Source of the DNA: Mesorhizobium sp. J8 | Lineage (GTDB): Bacteria > Pseudomonadota > Alphaproteobacteria > Rhizobiales > Rhizobiaceae | Direction: 5' to 3' | Assembly: GCF_016591715.1 (NCBI RefSeq) | Contig: NZ_AP024109.1 | Location: 5,270,001-5,334,000, forward strand | DNA length: 64,000 nt | The notes under the pieces: model-generated | Told to the model about the DNA's origin: nothing | The model's input: only the letters and a program-made list of their open reading frames with translations | Databases searched by the model: none | Part shown: piece after piece, positions 27,227 through 36,518 of the stretch | Position numbering within the stretch: the stretch's first letter is position 1 | Layout: each line of letters begins with the position of its first letter | Position numbers and translations under genes: made by a program

Positions 27227-27871
27227 ATGAGCCACGATACCTACGAGCTCAAGGCCGAAGCGCGCGAACAGGTCGGTAAGGGGTCCGCCCGTGCAGTTCG
27301 CCGCAACGGTAAAGTGCCTGCAGTCATTTACGGCGACAAGCAGCCTCCCCTGGCGATTGCGCTGAACTACAAGGACATCTTCTACAAGATCCACGGCGGC
27401 GGGTTCCTGACCACGGTCGCCACGATCGATGTCGACGGCAAGAAGATCCAGGTCCTGCCGAAGGATTTCCAGCTCGACCCGGTCAAGGATTTTCCTGTCC
27501 ATGTCGACTTCCTGCGCATCGGCAAGGACACCGAGGTCAATGTCGACGTGCCTGTCCACTTCATCAATGAGGACAAGTCGCCCGGCATCAAGCGCGGCGG
27601 CGTGCTCAACATCGTTCGCCACGAAGTCGAGTTCCACTGCCCGGCCAACGCGATCCCGGAATTCATCACCGTCGATCTCGCCGGCACCGACATCGGCGAC
27701 TCGATCCACATCTCGGCGGTCAAGCTGCCGGCCGGCGTCAAGCCGGTCATCTCCGATCGCGACTTCACCATCGCGACCATCGCCGGCTCGTCGGCGATGA
27801 AGCCGGAGGCGGAAGCCACCACCGAGGCGGCGGCGACCGAGACGGCGGCCCCGGCGGCCGAAGAGAAGTAA
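27227..27871 (+). CDS. rplY: 50S ribosomal protein L25/general stress protein Ctc
   Basis: The 214-residue protein is the long, two-domain form: an N-terminal L25 domain binding 5S rRNA ([30 protein letters not shown]) and a TL5-like C-terminal beta domain with [18 protein letters not shown], ending in an Ala/Glu-rich tail. AAAGGAAATGCC precedes the ATG. It is followed 22 bases later by pth; the rplY-pth pair is conserved in Alphaproteobacteria and links ribosome assembly and peptidyl-tRNA recycling. Confidence 0.95.
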   Translation: MSHDTYELKAEAREQVGKGSARAVRRNGKVPAVIYGDKQPPLAIALNYKDIFYKIHGGGFLTTVATIDVDGKKIQVLPKDFQLDPVKDFPVHVDFLRIGKDTEVNVDVPVHFINEDKSPGIKRGGVLNIVRHEVEFHCPANAIPEFITVDLAGTDIGDSIHISAVKLPAGVKPVISDRDFTIATIAGSSAMKPEAEATTEAAATETAAPAAEEK

Positions 27872-27893
27872 TTCTCCACGCTTGGAGGCGGCG

Positions 27894-28616
27894 ATGCTTG
27901 TCTTTGCAGGCCTCGGCAATCCGGGCGCGAAATACGAGAACAACCGGCACAATGTCGGCTTCATGGCGGCGGACGCGATAGCCCGCCGCCATTCCTTTTC
28001 GCCCTGGTCGAGAAAATTCCAGGGCCTGATCTCAGAAGGAACGGTCGGCGGAGAGAAGATCCTGCTGATCAAGCCGCAAACCTTCATGAACCTGTCCGGA
28101 CAGTCGGTCGGCGAGGCGTTGCGCTTCTATAAGCTCGAACCGGCCGCGCTTACCGTCTTCTACGACGAGATCGACCTTGCCGCCGGCAAGCTCAGGGTCA
28201 AGGTGGGCGGCGGCTCCGGCGGCCACAACGGCATCCGCTCGATCGACCAGCATGTCGGCAATGCCTATCGCCGGGTGCGCATCGGCGTCGGCCATCCCGG
28301 CGTCAAGGAGATGGTGCACGGCCATGTGCTCGGCGATTTCGCCAAGGCGGACCGTGAGTGGCTCGATGTCCTGCTGGACGCGATCGCCGACGACGCCGCG
28401 CTGCTCGCCAAGGGCGACGACAGCTCGTTCATGAACCGCGTCACGCTCGCCTTGCGTGAAAAACTCGTGCCGACCGGCGACGACGACCGCCCGCCGCCCA
28501 AGCCGCCGAAGCAGCAAAGCCATATCCGCCAGGCGCGCCCGCAGCAGTCGGCGGCAAAAATTCCCGAAAGCGGTCCGATGGCCGCCATGCTGAAGAAGCT
28601 GTTCGGAAAAGACTAA
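27894..28616 (+). CDS. pth: peptidyl-tRNA hydrolase
   Basis: The 240-residue enzyme frees tRNA from dropped-off peptidyl-tRNA. Conserved residues are present: GLGNPG (Asn), NRHNVGF (catalytic His), PQTFMNLSG and YDEIDL (Asp), GGSGGHNG. It is longer than E. coli Pth by a Pro/Lys/Gln-rich tail (about residues 195-240), as in other rhizobial enzymes. GGAGG precedes ATG at 27894. The TAA stop coincides with the first bases of a family B repeat. Confidence 0.95.
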   Translation: MLVFAGLGNPGAKYENNRHNVGFMAADAIARRHSFSPWSRKFQGLISEGTVGGEKILLIKPQTFMNLSGQSVGEALRFYKLEPAALTVFYDEIDLAAGKLRVKVGGGSGGHNGIRSIDQHVGNAYRRVRIGVGHPGVKEMVHGHVLGDFAKADREWLDVLLDAIADDAALLAKGDDSSFMNRVTLALREKLVPTGDDDRPPPKPPKQQSHIRQARPQQSAAKIPESGPMAAMLKKLFGKD

Positions 28617-28663
28617 AGCATGTCTCCCGAAAGTGGGAACCGGTTTCGGGATAAAGACATGCG
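28615..28663. repeat. palindromic repeat, family B
   Basis: aaagcatgtctcccgaaa and its near-inverse around gggaaccggtttcggg, ending gacatgcg. It starts within the pth stop codon. Confidence 0.7.
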
Positions 28664-28676
28664 TAAAATCAGGAAC

Positions 28677-28720
28677 CTAAAGCGCATGGAGCGAACCTGA
28701 AAGATCGCGACGCGCTTTAG
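28677..28720. repeat. palindromic repeat, family C
   Basis: Arms ctaaagcgc and gcgctttag with the inner atcgcgacgcg resemble the copy at 2060-2105. It follows the family B copy by 13 bases, making a compound repeat between pth and ychF. The remaining bases up to 28901 show no gene. Confidence 0.6.
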
Positions 28721-28901
28721 GAATGGCACCGCCCGCGCGAGCACCGCCCGACGTCCCACCGGACTTCGCCGGCTTGCGCGGTGATCCCGCGATAACCAGA
28801 TTAGCCGCCATGAGGTGGCCCGGCCGATCGGGGCTTGACGTTCGTCACCCCTATCGCCCATAGCCCTCACCAAAATCGAATTCCGACAGGACTGGACGAA
28901 C

Positions 28902-30005
28902 ATGGGTTTCAAATGTGGCATCGTTGGCTTGCCCAACGTCGGCAAGTCGACGCTGTTCAACGCGCTGACCAGAACGGCCGCCGCGCAGGCCGCCAACTAT
29001 CCTTTCTGCACCATCGAGCCGAACACCGGCGAGGTGGCGGTGCCGGATCCGCGCCTGCAGAAGATCGCGGCGATCGGCAAGTCGAAGGAGATCATCCCGA
29101 CCCGCATCTCCTTCGTCGACATCGCCGGCCTGGTGCGCGGCGCCTCCAAGGGCGAAGGGCTGGGCAACCAATTCCTCGCCAACATCCGCGAGGTCGACGC
29201 CATCGTGCATGTGCTGCGCTGCTTCGAGGATGACGACATCACCCATGTCGAGGGCCGCATCGATCCGGTGGCCGACGCCGAGACGGTAGAGACCGAGCTG
29301 ATGCTTGCCGACCTCGAAAGCCTCGAGCGCCGCATCGTCCAGTTCCGCAAGCGCGCGGCCGGCAAGGACAAGGAGGCGATGGCGGTCCTGCCGATGATGG
29401 AGGCGGCGCTCGAATTGCTGCAGGCCGGCAAGCCGACGCGCTTCCTGCTCAACGGCATCGCGCCGGAGGACCTGCGCATCCTGCAGGGGCTGAACCTGCT
29501 CACCTCGCATCCCGTTCTCTATGTCTGCAACGTCGCCGAGGCGGATGCCGCCACCGGCAACGAGCACACCAGGGCCGTGGAGAAGATGGCGGCGGCGCAG
29601 GGCGCCGGCACGGTGGTGATCTCGGCGGCGATCGAGGCGGAAGTCGCCCAGCTTTCCGACGAGGAGGAAATGGAGTTCCTGGCCTCGATCGGCCTCGACG
29701 AGCCCGGCCTCAACAAGGTCATCCGCGCCGGCTACGAGCTCTTGCATCTGATTACCTACTTCACCGTCGGGCCGAAGGAGACGCGCGCCTGGACGATCCA
29801 CAAGGGCGATAAGGCGCCGCAGGCGGCGGGCGTCATCCACACCGACTTCGAACGCGGCTTCATCCGCGCCCAGACGATCTCCTACAACGACTTCGTCACG
29901 CTGGGCGGCGAAGTCGCGGCCAAGGAAGCCGGCAAGGCGCGCGACGAAGGCAAGGACTATGTCGTCCAGGACGGCGACATCATGTTGTTCAAGTTCAACA
30001 CCTGA
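28902..30005 (+). CDS. ychF: YchF/Ola1-type ATPase
   Basis: The 367-residue Obg-family protein has G1 GLPNVGKST, the G3 region [20 protein letters not shown], and NVAE in place of NKxD, the change that makes YchF prefer ATP. A coiled-coil insertion (about residues 130-200) and a C-terminal TGS domain ending DIMLFKFNT follow. It binds ribosomes and acts in translation and stress responses. It continues the rplY-pth-ychF order on the same strand, although 285 bp with two repeats separate it from pth. Confidence 0.95.
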   Translation: MGFKCGIVGLPNVGKSTLFNALTRTAAAQAANYPFCTIEPNTGEVAVPDPRLQKIAAIGKSKEIIPTRISFVDIAGLVRGASKGEGLGNQFLANIREVDAIVHVLRCFEDDDITHVEGRIDPVADAETVETELMLADLESLERRIVQFRKRAAGKDKEAMAVLPMMEAALELLQAGKPTRFLLNGIAPEDLRILQGLNLLTSHPVLYVCNVAEADAATGNEHTRAVEKMAAAQGAGTVVISAAIEAEVAQLSDEEEMEFLASIGLDEPGLNKVIRAGYELLHLITYFTVGPKETRAWTIHKGDKAPQAAGVIHTDFERGFIRAQTISYNDFVTLGGEVAAKEAGKARDEGKDYVVQDGDIMLFKFNT

Positions 30006-30108
30006 GTGCCTGGCTGGCTTACCAGAAAGGGCTTGACCAAATCGTCCCGGGCCTTCATCCGGGATGCCCGACTTGCGGGATCGCACATTCGTCAACCGGA
30101 TTGCCGAC

Positions 30109-30570
30109 ATGACCGGAAAGACCTGGGCCTATGAGGATTTCGTCGAAGGCGCCTCGCTGGACATCGGCAGCAAGACCGTAAGCGCTGCCGAGATCATCGA
30201 ATTCGCCTCGGAATTCGATGCCCAGCCGATGCATCTCGACGAGGAAGCCGGCAGAGCCAGCATCCTCGGCGGGCTTTCGGCTTCGGGCTGGCACACCTGC
30301 GCGATGTTCATGCGCATGCTGTGCGACGCCTTCCTGCTCGATTCGACCTCTCAAGGGTCGCCCGGCATCGAGCATGTAAAATGGAAGAAGCCGGTTCTGG
30401 CCGGCGACACCCTGCGCGGCACGGTCACGATCCTGTCCAAGCGCCAGTCCAAATCGCGGCCCCAGCTCGGCTTGATCACCATGCGCAGCGAACTGGTCAA
30501 CCAGCGCGGCGAAAGCGTCTTCGAGCTGGAGAACACCGGCATGTTTCTGACCCGCGAGGCCGCGACATGA
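30109..30570 (+). CDS. MaoC-like hot-dog fold dehydratase (first of pair)
   Basis: The 153-residue protein has the MaoC hydratase fold: FASEFDAQPMHLDEEAG with the catalytic Asp/His region, then GGLSASGWHTCAMFMRM and the strand VKWKKPVLAGDTLRG. Such proteins are (R)-specific enoyl-CoA hydratases or related. ATG at 30109 gives the normal N-terminus; the upstream extension is not conserved-looking. It overlaps the next MaoC gene in ATGA, so the two are translated together and may form a heterodimer. Confidence 0.88.
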   Translation: MTGKTWAYEDFVEGASLDIGSKTVSAAEIIEFASEFDAQPMHLDEEAGRASILGGLSASGWHTCAMFMRMLCDAFLLDSTSQGSPGIEHVKWKKPVLAGDTLRGTVTILSKRQSKSRPQLGLITMRSELVNQRGESVFELENTGMFLTREAAT

Positions 30571-31037
30571 CCCTCGACGAATTCTTCCTGATCGGCCAGA
30601 CGGTCACGCTCGGCTCGCACAAGTTCGAGCCGGAAGAGATCAAGGCGTTCGCCAGGAAATACGATCCGCAAATCTTCCATGTCGATGAAGAGGCGGCGAG
30701 GAAGAGCGTGCTCGGCGGGCTCTGCGCCTCTGGCTGGCACACCGCCGCCACCTGGATGAAATACAATCTCGAAAAGCGCATGGAGACCGAGGGCGTGCGC
30801 TGGACAGGCCCCGGCCCGCAGCCCGAATTCGGCCCCTCGCCCGGCTTCCGCAATCTCAAATGGCTGAAGCCGGTCTATGCCGGCGAAACCGTGACGTTCA
30901 CGCGTACCGCGCTGGCGCACCGCCCGCTCGCCGGGCGCCCGGGCTGGAACCTGCTCACGCTGCGCTCGGAAGGTTTTGACTCCACCGGCGACAAGGTCAT
31001 CGAGTTCGACAGTGCTGTGCTGGTGAAGGTGGAGTAG
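30567..31037 (+). CDS. MaoC-like hot-dog fold dehydratase (second of pair)
   Basis: The 156-residue paralogue of the preceding protein has FARKYDPQIFHVDEEAAR, GGLCASGWHTAATWMK and FRNLKWLKPVYAGETVTFT. Both copies keep the Asp-x5-His spacing of the hydratase active site, so neither is obviously inactive. An ATGA overlap couples it to the first copy. The physiological acyl-CoA is unknown; no other fatty acid genes are adjacent. Confidence 0.88.
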   Translation: MTLDEFFLIGQTVTLGSHKFEPEEIKAFARKYDPQIFHVDEEAARKSVLGGLCASGWHTAATWMKYNLEKRMETEGVRWTGPGPQPEFGPSPGFRNLKWLKPVYAGETVTFTRTALAHRPLAGRPGWNLLTLRSEGFDSTGDKVIEFDSAVLVKVE

Positions 31038-31042
31038 CATCT

Positions 31043-31195
31043 CTTCCTTCGCCCCTTGTGGGAGAAGGTGGATCGGCGCGATAGCGCCGAGACGGATGAG
31101 GGGTGTTCCAGCGGAGTGAGATGCTGGCTTTTCCTGGAGCACCCTCATCCGTCGCCTTCGGCGACACCTTCTCCCACAAGGGGAGAAGGGGCAGG
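31043..31195. repeat. large inverted repeat, family D
   Basis: Left arm cgccccttgtgggagaaggt plus gacggatgagggtg-type sequence and right arm caccctcatccgtc plus accttctcccacaagggg form a long imperfect inverted repeat between convergent genes. Copies or pieces occur at 45053-45240 and 59055-59219. Confidence 0.75.
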
Positions 31196-31200
31196 CCTGC

Positions 31201-31746
31201 TCAATGCCCCTCATACCCGATCAGCGTCCTGACCGGCACGCCGAGCGCTTCCAGCTTCCGGCGGCCGCCGAGGTCCGGCAGGTCGATGACGAAGCATGCG
31301 GCGACGATGTCGGCGCCGATCTGCCTGAGCAGCTTCACCGCCGCTTCCGCCGTGCCGCCGGTGGCGATCAGGTCGTCGACCACGATCACCTTCTCGCCCG
31401 GCGAGACGCCGTCCTTGTGCATCTCCATCTCGTCCAGCCCGTATTCGAGGCTGTAGGCCACGCGCACCGTCTCGTAAGGCAGCTTGCCCTTCTTGCGGAT
31501 CGGCACGAAGCCCGCCGACAACTGGTGCGCAACGGCGCCGCCGAGGATGAAGCCACGTGCCTCGATGCCCGCGATCTTGTCGATCTTCAGCCCGGCATAA
31601 GGATGCACCAGCTCGTCGATGGCACGGCGGAAGGCGCGCGCGTCGCCAAGCAGCGTGGTGATGTCGCGAAACAGGATACCGGGCTTCGGATAGTCCGGAA
31701 TGGTGCGGATAGCCGCAAGCAGCGTGTCTTCGAGGGAGGATTTCAT
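31201..31746 (-). CDS. apt: adenine phosphoribosyltransferase
   Basis: The 181-residue enzyme salvages adenine to AMP using PRPP. The PRPP motif [13 protein letters not shown], the N-terminal [18 protein letters not shown] and ARGFILG are intact. ATG at 31746 follows GGAAAG; an ATG 15 bases upstream lacks a site. A PRPP-using gene here fits purine salvage; prs is in the same window but not linked. Family D repeat begins right after its stop. Confidence 0.95.
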   Translation of the reverse strand: MKSSLEDTLLAAIRTIPDYPKPGILFRDITTLLGDARAFRRAIDELVHPYAGLKIDKIAGIEARGFILGGAVAHQLSAGFVPIRKKGKLPYETVRVAYSLEYGLDEMEMHKDGVSPGEKVIVVDDLIATGGTAEAAVKLLRQIGADIVAACFVIDLPDLGGRRKLEALGVPVRTLIGYEGH

Positions 31747-31890
31747 CGAGGCTTTCCGCATGTCCGGCTGTCGGATTTGACGGCGTCGGCCATTGCTGCC
31801 CGACGCGACCGACAAGGGCTACCGCGATGTCGCGCCAGAGACAAGCACATCCGGCAAAGGATCGGCGCCGACCGGTCGCGGCCATAAGGA

Positions 31891-31914
31891 AAGGGCGCCC
31901 GCGAAGGCGCCCTT
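31891..31914 (-). terminator. terminator of the PAP2 phosphatase gene
   Basis: On the minus strand aagggcgcc / ggcgccctt is followed by tcc and then AT-rich sequence, 24 bases after the phosphatase stop. A nearly identical stem (32728-32750) follows petC, so the two terminators may be recombination partners. Confidence 0.6.
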
Positions 31915-31938
31915 CGAAAAGCAGGCGCTACCGTGCGG

Positions 31939-32634
31939 CTACATGCCTAGGTCCGAGCGCAGTTCGGAGCGCGCGACTTCGTACTCGGCCTTGAAATCGG
32001 GACGGTTGAGCAGGACCGCGGCGATCACGCTGCCGGAAATCTTGCCCATCTCGATATCGGAGGGATAGTGAATGCCGCCGACCACGCGGTTATGGGCAAA
32101 TTCGGCCGCGCGCGCCATGATCTCTGCCCGCTTCTCCGGCACCATGTCGGCAAGGATGATGCCCATCATCGTGCCGACCGTCGCGTGGCCAGACGGCCAG
32201 GAGCCGGAGTTCGACAGCTTCACGACCGGCTTGACCAGATCGCTGAGCTGATGCGGGCGCGGACGTTTCCAGACATCCTTGGCCGGATCGACGACCGCGC
32301 CTTCGGTGGCCACGACGCGATCGAAGAAGGCGCTGAATTTCGGCAGCGTTTCCTTACTGAACTTCGGTCCCATGACATCCGCGAATCGCCACACATTCTC
32401 TTCGGCATCGCCGATGGCGCGCTTTTCCATTTCCGGCGTGCGCGTCACCTGAAGGGTCAGCACCTCGCCGAGTTCAGCCTTGGTCTCAGCCGAATCGTTG
32501 GCGGGCGGCGGAGGCAGGATCATCGTCAGATCGATGTCCTTGTTGGTGACGAAGGGCTGCGCCTCGTCGGCATGGGCGACATGTCCGGTGACAAGCAGCA
32601 GGAAACCTGCCGCGAGCGATGCGAATCTTTTCAT
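31939..32634 (-). CDS. periplasmic PAP2-superfamily acid phosphatase, class A-like
   Basis: The 231-residue exported protein has a signal peptide (MKRFASLAAGFLLLVTGHVAHA) and the three PAP2 motifs: KDVWKRPRP (K-x6-RP), SGSWPSGHATVG (PSGH) and HNRVVGGIHYPSD, where the usual Ser-Arg is Asn-Arg. It is a vanadate-sensitive-type nonspecific phosphatase of the periplasm by family. ATG at 32634 gives a clean signal peptide. A single-gene unit with its own terminator. Confidence 0.9.
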   Translation of the reverse strand: MKRFASLAAGFLLLVTGHVAHADEAQPFVTNKDIDLTMILPPPPANDSAETKAELGEVLTLQVTRTPEMEKRAIGDAEENVWRFADVMGPKFSKETLPKFSAFFDRVVATEGAVVDPAKDVWKRPRPHQLSDLVKPVVKLSNSGSWPSGHATVGTMMGIILADMVPEKRAEIMARAAEFAHNRVVGGIHYPSDIEMGKISGSVIAAVLLNRPDFKAEYEVARSELRSDLGM

Positions 32635-32725
32635 GGGTAGGATCCTTTGAAGTAGGGGCAAGACAGGATCGCCACGCGCAATGACGGCCATGTGACATGG
32701 CCGGATCAAGCGATCTCGAAATACG

Positions 32726-32750
32726 AAAAGGGCGCCTCAGGGGCGCCCTT
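32726..32750 (-). terminator. rho-independent terminator of petABC
   Basis: The minus strand reads aagggcgcc-cctga-ggcgccctt followed by ttcgtattt, 25 bases past the petC stop. Confidence 0.75.
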
Positions 32751-32774
32751 CTAGCTTTTCGCTTTTATCGCGCC

Positions 32775-33644
32775 TCAATGCGCGACGTCTGCCCATACCC
32801 TGCGCTTGGTCATGTACACCAGCGCGCCGAAGAGCAGCAGGAAGACCATGACGCGGAAGCCGGTCTTCTTGCGGTCCTCCAGATGCGGCTCGGCGACAAA
32901 CATCAGGAAGGCCGAGACGTCGCGGGCATACTGGTCGACGGTCTGCGGCGAGCCGTCGTCATAGGTCACCTGGCCGTCCGAGAGCGGCTTCGGCATCTTC
33001 AGCGACACGCCGGACAGGAAGTACGGATTGTAGTGCGTGCCTTCCGGGATCACCATGCCGGCCGGCGGCGTCTGGTCGTAGCCGGTGAGCAGCGAGTGGA
33101 TGTAATCCGGGCCGCCCTGCGCATATTGGGTGAAGATATCGAAGATGAAGCGCGGGAAGCCGCGCTCGACACCGCGCGCCTTGGCGAGCAGCGACATGTC
33201 CGGCGGAGCGGCGCCGCCATTGGCGGATGCCGCGGCCTGTTCGTTCGGGAACGGCGCCGGGAAGTGGTCCGACGGCTTGCCGGGGCGGTCGAACATGTCG
33301 CCGGCATCGTTCGGGCCGTCATGAATGGTGTATTCGGCGGCGAGCGTCTTGATCTGCGCGTCCGAATAGCCGAGCCCTTCCAGCGTGCGGAAGGCCACCA
33401 GGTTCATCGAATGGCAGGCCGAGCAGACTTCCTTGTAGACCTTGAGGCCGCGCTGCAGCTGCGCCTTGTCGTAGGTGCCGAACGGGCCGGCGAAGCTCCA
33501 GCTCATTTCCTTCGGCTCGTTGATCGGGAAATGCGTCGGAGCGGCCGGGTTCTGCTCTTCCGCGGCGATGGCCCCGGCACTTGACATCCAAGTGCCCGTG
33601 GCCACCAGGCCGAGCAGCGCCAGCGAGGTGAGAATCTTCTTCAT
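32775..33644 (-). CDS. petC: cytochrome c1 of the bc1 complex
   Basis: The 289-residue protein has a signal peptide, the heme motif CSACH near residue 79, the sixth-ligand methionine region SLKMPKPLSDG, and a C-terminal membrane anchor (VMVFLLLFGALVYMTKRR). It carries electrons from the Rieske centre to a soluble or membrane cytochrome c. ATG at 33644 follows GAGGGGA; TTG six bases upstream is less likely. It is the last gene of petABC. In some rhizobia cytochromes b and c1 are encoded by one fused gene; here they are separate. Confidence 0.96.
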   Translation of the reverse strand: MKKILTSLALLGLVATGTWMSSAGAIAAEEQNPAAPTHFPINEPKEMSWSFAGPFGTYDKAQLQRGLKVYKEVCSACHSMNLVAFRTLEGLGYSDAQIKTLAAEYTIHDGPNDAGDMFDRPGKPSDHFPAPFPNEQAAASANGGAAPPDMSLLAKARGVERGFPRFIFDIFTQYAQGGPDYIHSLLTGYDQTPPAGMVIPEGTHYNPYFLSGVSLKMPKPLSDGQVTYDDGSPQTVDQYARDVSAFLMFVAEPHLEDRKKTGFRVMVFLLLFGALVYMTKRRVWADVAH

Positions 33645-33664
33645 ACCCAAATCCCCTCAGATCC

Positions 33665-34966
33665 TCAGCCTTTGGTTTCCGGCGCGGCGGTCGCGCCTGC
33701 CGGATGTCCGCTGCCGCCCTTGTTCTTCTCCAGCACCGCCTCGGTGATCGAGTTCGGCAGCCTGCGCGGCGTCTCGATCAGGCCGAGCACCGGCATGATC
33801 ACCAGGAAGAAGGCGAAGTAGAACAAAGTCGCCATCTGCGCCATGAACACGTAAGAGCCTTCCGCCGGCTGCGAGCCCAGCCAACCGAGCAAGATGGCGT
33901 CGGCGACGAACAGCCAGAAGAACAGCTTGTACCACGGACGGTAGACCGCCGAGCGCACCTTGGAGGTGTCGAGCCACGGCACCAGGAACAGCATGGCGAT
34001 GGCGCCGAACATGCACAGCACGCCGCCGAGCTTGGAGTTGATCGGGCCGATGTTGAAGGTGATGGCGCGCAGGATCGCGTAGAACGGGAGGAAGTACCAT
34101 TCCGGAACGATATGGGCCGGCGTCTTCAGCGGATTGGCGACCGTGTAGTTGTCCGGGTGGCCGAGATAGTTCGGCAGATAGAAGACGAAATACGCGAAGA
34201 AGAACAGGAACACGATCATGCCGAACGCGTCCTTGATGGTGGCGTAGGGCGTGAAGGCGACGGTGTCGGTCTTCGACTTGACCTCGATGCCGGTCGGGTT
34301 CGACTGGCCAACGACATGCAACGCCCAGATGTGCAGGACGACGACGCCGGCGATCATGAACGGCAGCAGGTAATGCAGCGCGAAGAAGCGGTTCAGCGTC
34401 GGGTCGTCGACGGCGAAGCCGCCGAGCAAAAGCTGCTGGATCCAGTTGCCGACCAGCGGGATGGCGCTGAAGAAGCCGGTGATGACGGTGGCGCCCCAGA
34501 AGCTCATCTGCCCCCAGGGCAGCACATAGCCCATGAAACCGGTGGCCATCATCAGCAGGTAGATGATGCAGCCCAGGATCCACAGCAGCTCGCGCGGCGC
34601 CTTGTAGGAACCATAGAACAGGCCGCGGAAGATGTGGATGTAGACGGCGACGAAGAAGAACGAGGCGCCGTTCGAATGGAGATAGCGCAGCAGCCATCCC
34701 GAATTCACGTCGCGCATGATCTTCTCGACCGAATCGAAGGCGAGATTGGTGTCGGACGTGTAGTGCATCGCCAGCACGATGCCGGTCAGGATCTGCGAGG
34801 CCAGCATGATCGACAGGATGCCGCCGAACGTCCACATGTAGTTCAGGTTGCGCGGCACCGGATAGGCGACGAAGCTGTCATAGATCAGCCGCGGCAGCGG
34901 CATGCGGGCGTCGAACCAGCGCTCGATACCGGTCTTGGGCGTATAGGTCGAGTGTCCCTCGCTCAT
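33665..34966 (-). CDS. petB: cytochrome b of the bc1 complex
   Basis: The 433-residue membrane protein has eight helices, heme-ligand histidines in helices B and D (for example [15 protein letters not shown]), the Qo-site motif [10 protein letters not shown] and the conserved [14 protein letters not shown]. It oxidises ubiquinol at Qo and reduces ubiquinone at Qi. ATG at 34966 follows AGGGGAC. It lies 16 bases after petA and 20 before petC, forming one operon. Confidence 0.97.
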   Translation of the reverse strand: MSEGHSTYTPKTGIERWFDARMPLPRLIYDSFVAYPVPRNLNYMWTFGGILSIMLASQILTGIVLAMHYTSDTNLAFDSVEKIMRDVNSGWLLRYLHSNGASFFFVAVYIHIFRGLFYGSYKAPRELLWILGCIIYLLMMATGFMGYVLPWGQMSFWGATVITGFFSAIPLVGNWIQQLLLGGFAVDDPTLNRFFALHYLLPFMIAGVVVLHIWALHVVGQSNPTGIEVKSKTDTVAFTPYATIKDAFGMIVFLFFFAYFVFYLPNYLGHPDNYTVANPLKTPAHIVPEWYFLPFYAILRAITFNIGPINSKLGGVLCMFGAIAMLFLVPWLDTSKVRSAVYRPWYKLFFWLFVADAILLGWLGSQPAEGSYVFMAQMATLFYFAFFLVIMPVLGLIETPRRLPNSITEAVLEKNKGGSGHPAGATAAPETKG

Positions 34967-34982
34967 CGAAATGTCCCCTGCC

Positions 34983-35543
34983 TCAACCGATAAGGATCTT
35001 GGTGTCGGAAATGAACTTGAATACCGGAATCGCCATGTTCTCCGGCGCCGGGCCTTTGCGGATGCGGCCGGCGGTGTCGTATTGCGAACCATGGCACGGG
35101 CAGAACCAGCCGCCGAAATCGCCTTCCTGGCCGAGCGGGATGCAGCCGAGATGGGTGCAGACCTGCACCATCACCATCCAGGCTTCCTTGCCGGGCGTGG
35201 TGCGGTTGGCGTCGGTCGCCGGCGCGTCGGCCGGGAGGTTGGCGTTGCGCGCGATCGGGTCCTTGAGATCGGCGAGATTGACGGCTTCGCCGTCCTTCAT
35301 TTCCTTCTCGGTGCGGTTGCGCACCACCACCGGCTTGCCGCGCCATTTGACGATCAGCGAAGAACCCGGCTGCAGCGAGGAGACATCGACCTCGACCGAG
35401 GCCAGCGCCAGCGTCGAGGCGTCGGGACGCATCTGGTCGATGAACGGCCACGCGACGGCTCCGGCGCCGACAACGGCGGCCATGCCGGTGGCAACGTAGA
35501 GAAAATCGCGACGGTTGGGATCGTGGATGTCGGTTGCGCTCAC
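34983..35543 (-). CDS. petA: Rieske iron-sulfur protein of the bc1 complex
   Basis: The 186-residue protein has a Tat-type N-terminus ([16 protein letters not shown]) acting as an uncleaved anchor, and the [2Fe-2S] motifs CTHLGC and CPCHGSQYD. It passes electrons from ubiquinol to cytochrome c1. GTG at 35543 is the only start consistent with family length; AGGA lies about ten bases upstream. First gene of petABC. The palindrome seen before the PetP-like gene was not found upstream. Confidence 0.96.
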   Translation of the reverse strand: MSATDIHDPNRRDFLYVATGMAAVVGAGAVAWPFIDQMRPDASTLALASVEVDVSSLQPGSSLIVKWRGKPVVVRNRTEKEMKDGEAVNLADLKDPIARNANLPADAPATDANRTTPGKEAWMVMVQVCTHLGCIPLGQEGDFGGWFCPCHGSQYDTAGRIRKGPAPENMAIPVFKFISDTKILIG

Positions 35544-35762
35544 GGGTGCCTGATCCTTTCGCCTCTTCCTAACCGGAGGCCGAGCCTTGTCCCCGCTCAA
35601 TCGCACCTGCCCGACAGCGCATGGCGAACAGGCTAGCGAATTCCTCCGGCATTTGGATTTTCGGTTTATGCGTGCGGCCCGTTTTTGTCCAGCGGGGTGA
35701 GGCCACAAGGGCAGATTGTCGCGGGTGTCCAGCATAGGCGGAAATTTGACGGGACTGGCCGG

Positions 35763-35782
35763 ATGTAGCAATATATCTACAT
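35763..35782. promoter_or_regulatory. operator-like inverted repeat of the Phd/VapC module
   Basis: atgtag-N8-ctacat is a perfect inverted repeat with an AT-rich centre (caatatat), 21 bases before the antitoxin start. Type II antitoxins usually bind such sites to repress their own operon. Confidence 0.55.
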
Positions 35783-35803
35783 CTCCAGGATGGAGGTGCT
35801 GAA

Positions 35804-36094
35804 ATGAACATCTCGACCAAGACGACAACCTTCATGTCGAGCCGTGAATTCAACCAGGATACGGCGCGCGCCAAGCGGGCAGCCAGGAACGGGCCAGTCA
35901 TCATCACCGACCGCGGCAAGTCCTCGCATGTGCTGATGTCGATGGAGGAATATGAGAAACTGAAAGCCCAGGGCAAGCCGGAGAAACATAGAAGTCTCGC
36001 GGATGCGATTGCCGATGATCGCCCGGAAGCGGATTTCGATTTCGACATACCGGAACTCAAGAGCATGTCCCTCCGCCCAGCCAAGTTCGACTGA
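35804..36094 (+). CDS. Phd/YefM-family antitoxin
   Basis: The 96-residue protein has the Phd fold: SSREFNQDTARAKRAARNGPVIITDRGKSSHVLMSMEEYEKL, then an acidic C-terminal tail (ADFDFDIPEL) expected to block the toxin. GGAGGTGC precedes ATG at 35804. The TGA stop overlaps the toxin ATG (TGATG). An inverted repeat directly upstream is a likely autoregulatory site. Confidence 0.9.
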   Translation: MNISTKTTTFMSSREFNQDTARAKRAARNGPVIITDRGKSSHVLMSMEEYEKLKAQGKPEKHRSLADAIADDRPEADFDFDIPELKSMSLRPAKFD

Positions 36095-36513
36095 TGTATC
36101 TGCTCGATACCAATGTCATCTCCGAGCTCAGGCGAAGAGACCGATGCGATCCGAACGTTCTGGCCTGGGCGGAAAGCCGAAGTCCGGTAGAGTTCTATGT
36201 CTCGGCCGTCAGCATCCTCGAAGCCCAGATCGGCGCCCTGAAAGCGGAGCGAAAAGACGAGAAGAAGGGAGTGATTCTGCGCGCCTGGGTGGATAGGTTG
36301 GTCGCTGAAATCGCGGAGCGCATACTGCCGGTGGATCTCGCCGTCGTGCTGCGTTGTGCGCCGCTCCACGTCCCGGATCCAAAGCCTGACCGCGACGCCT
36401 ATATCGCTGCCACGGCGCTGGTCAACAACATGACGATCGTGACCCGCAATACCAAGGACTTCGAAGGCACCGGCGTGAGGTTGTTCAATCCCTGGATACC
36501 GGCGAAAGGGTAG
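36094..36513 (+). CDS. vapC: VapC-type PIN-domain toxin
   Basis: The 139-residue PIN ribonuclease has the conserved acids: Asp in LLDTNVISE with its Glu, Glu in SAVSILEAQIG, Asp in DRDAYIAATAL and a late Asp in TRNTKDFEG. VapC toxins cleave specific tRNA or rRNA in a Mg-dependent way. It is coupled by one base to a Phd-type antitoxin, a common hybrid pairing. No inactivating change is visible. Confidence 0.92.
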   Translation: MYLLDTNVISELRRRDRCDPNVLAWAESRSPVEFYVSAVSILEAQIGALKAERKDEKKGVILRAWVDRLVAEIAERILPVDLAVVLRCAPLHVPDPKPDRDAYIAATALVNNMTIVTRNTKDFEGTGVRLFNPWIPAKG

Positions 36514-36518
36514 AGGCC

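Noticed and set aside
35544..35760. Search for the PetP-like operator palindrome upstream of petA
   Set aside because: No gggaattacgtca-like half sites were seen in the region, so direct regulation by the MarR protein at 6856 cannot be claimed from sequence.
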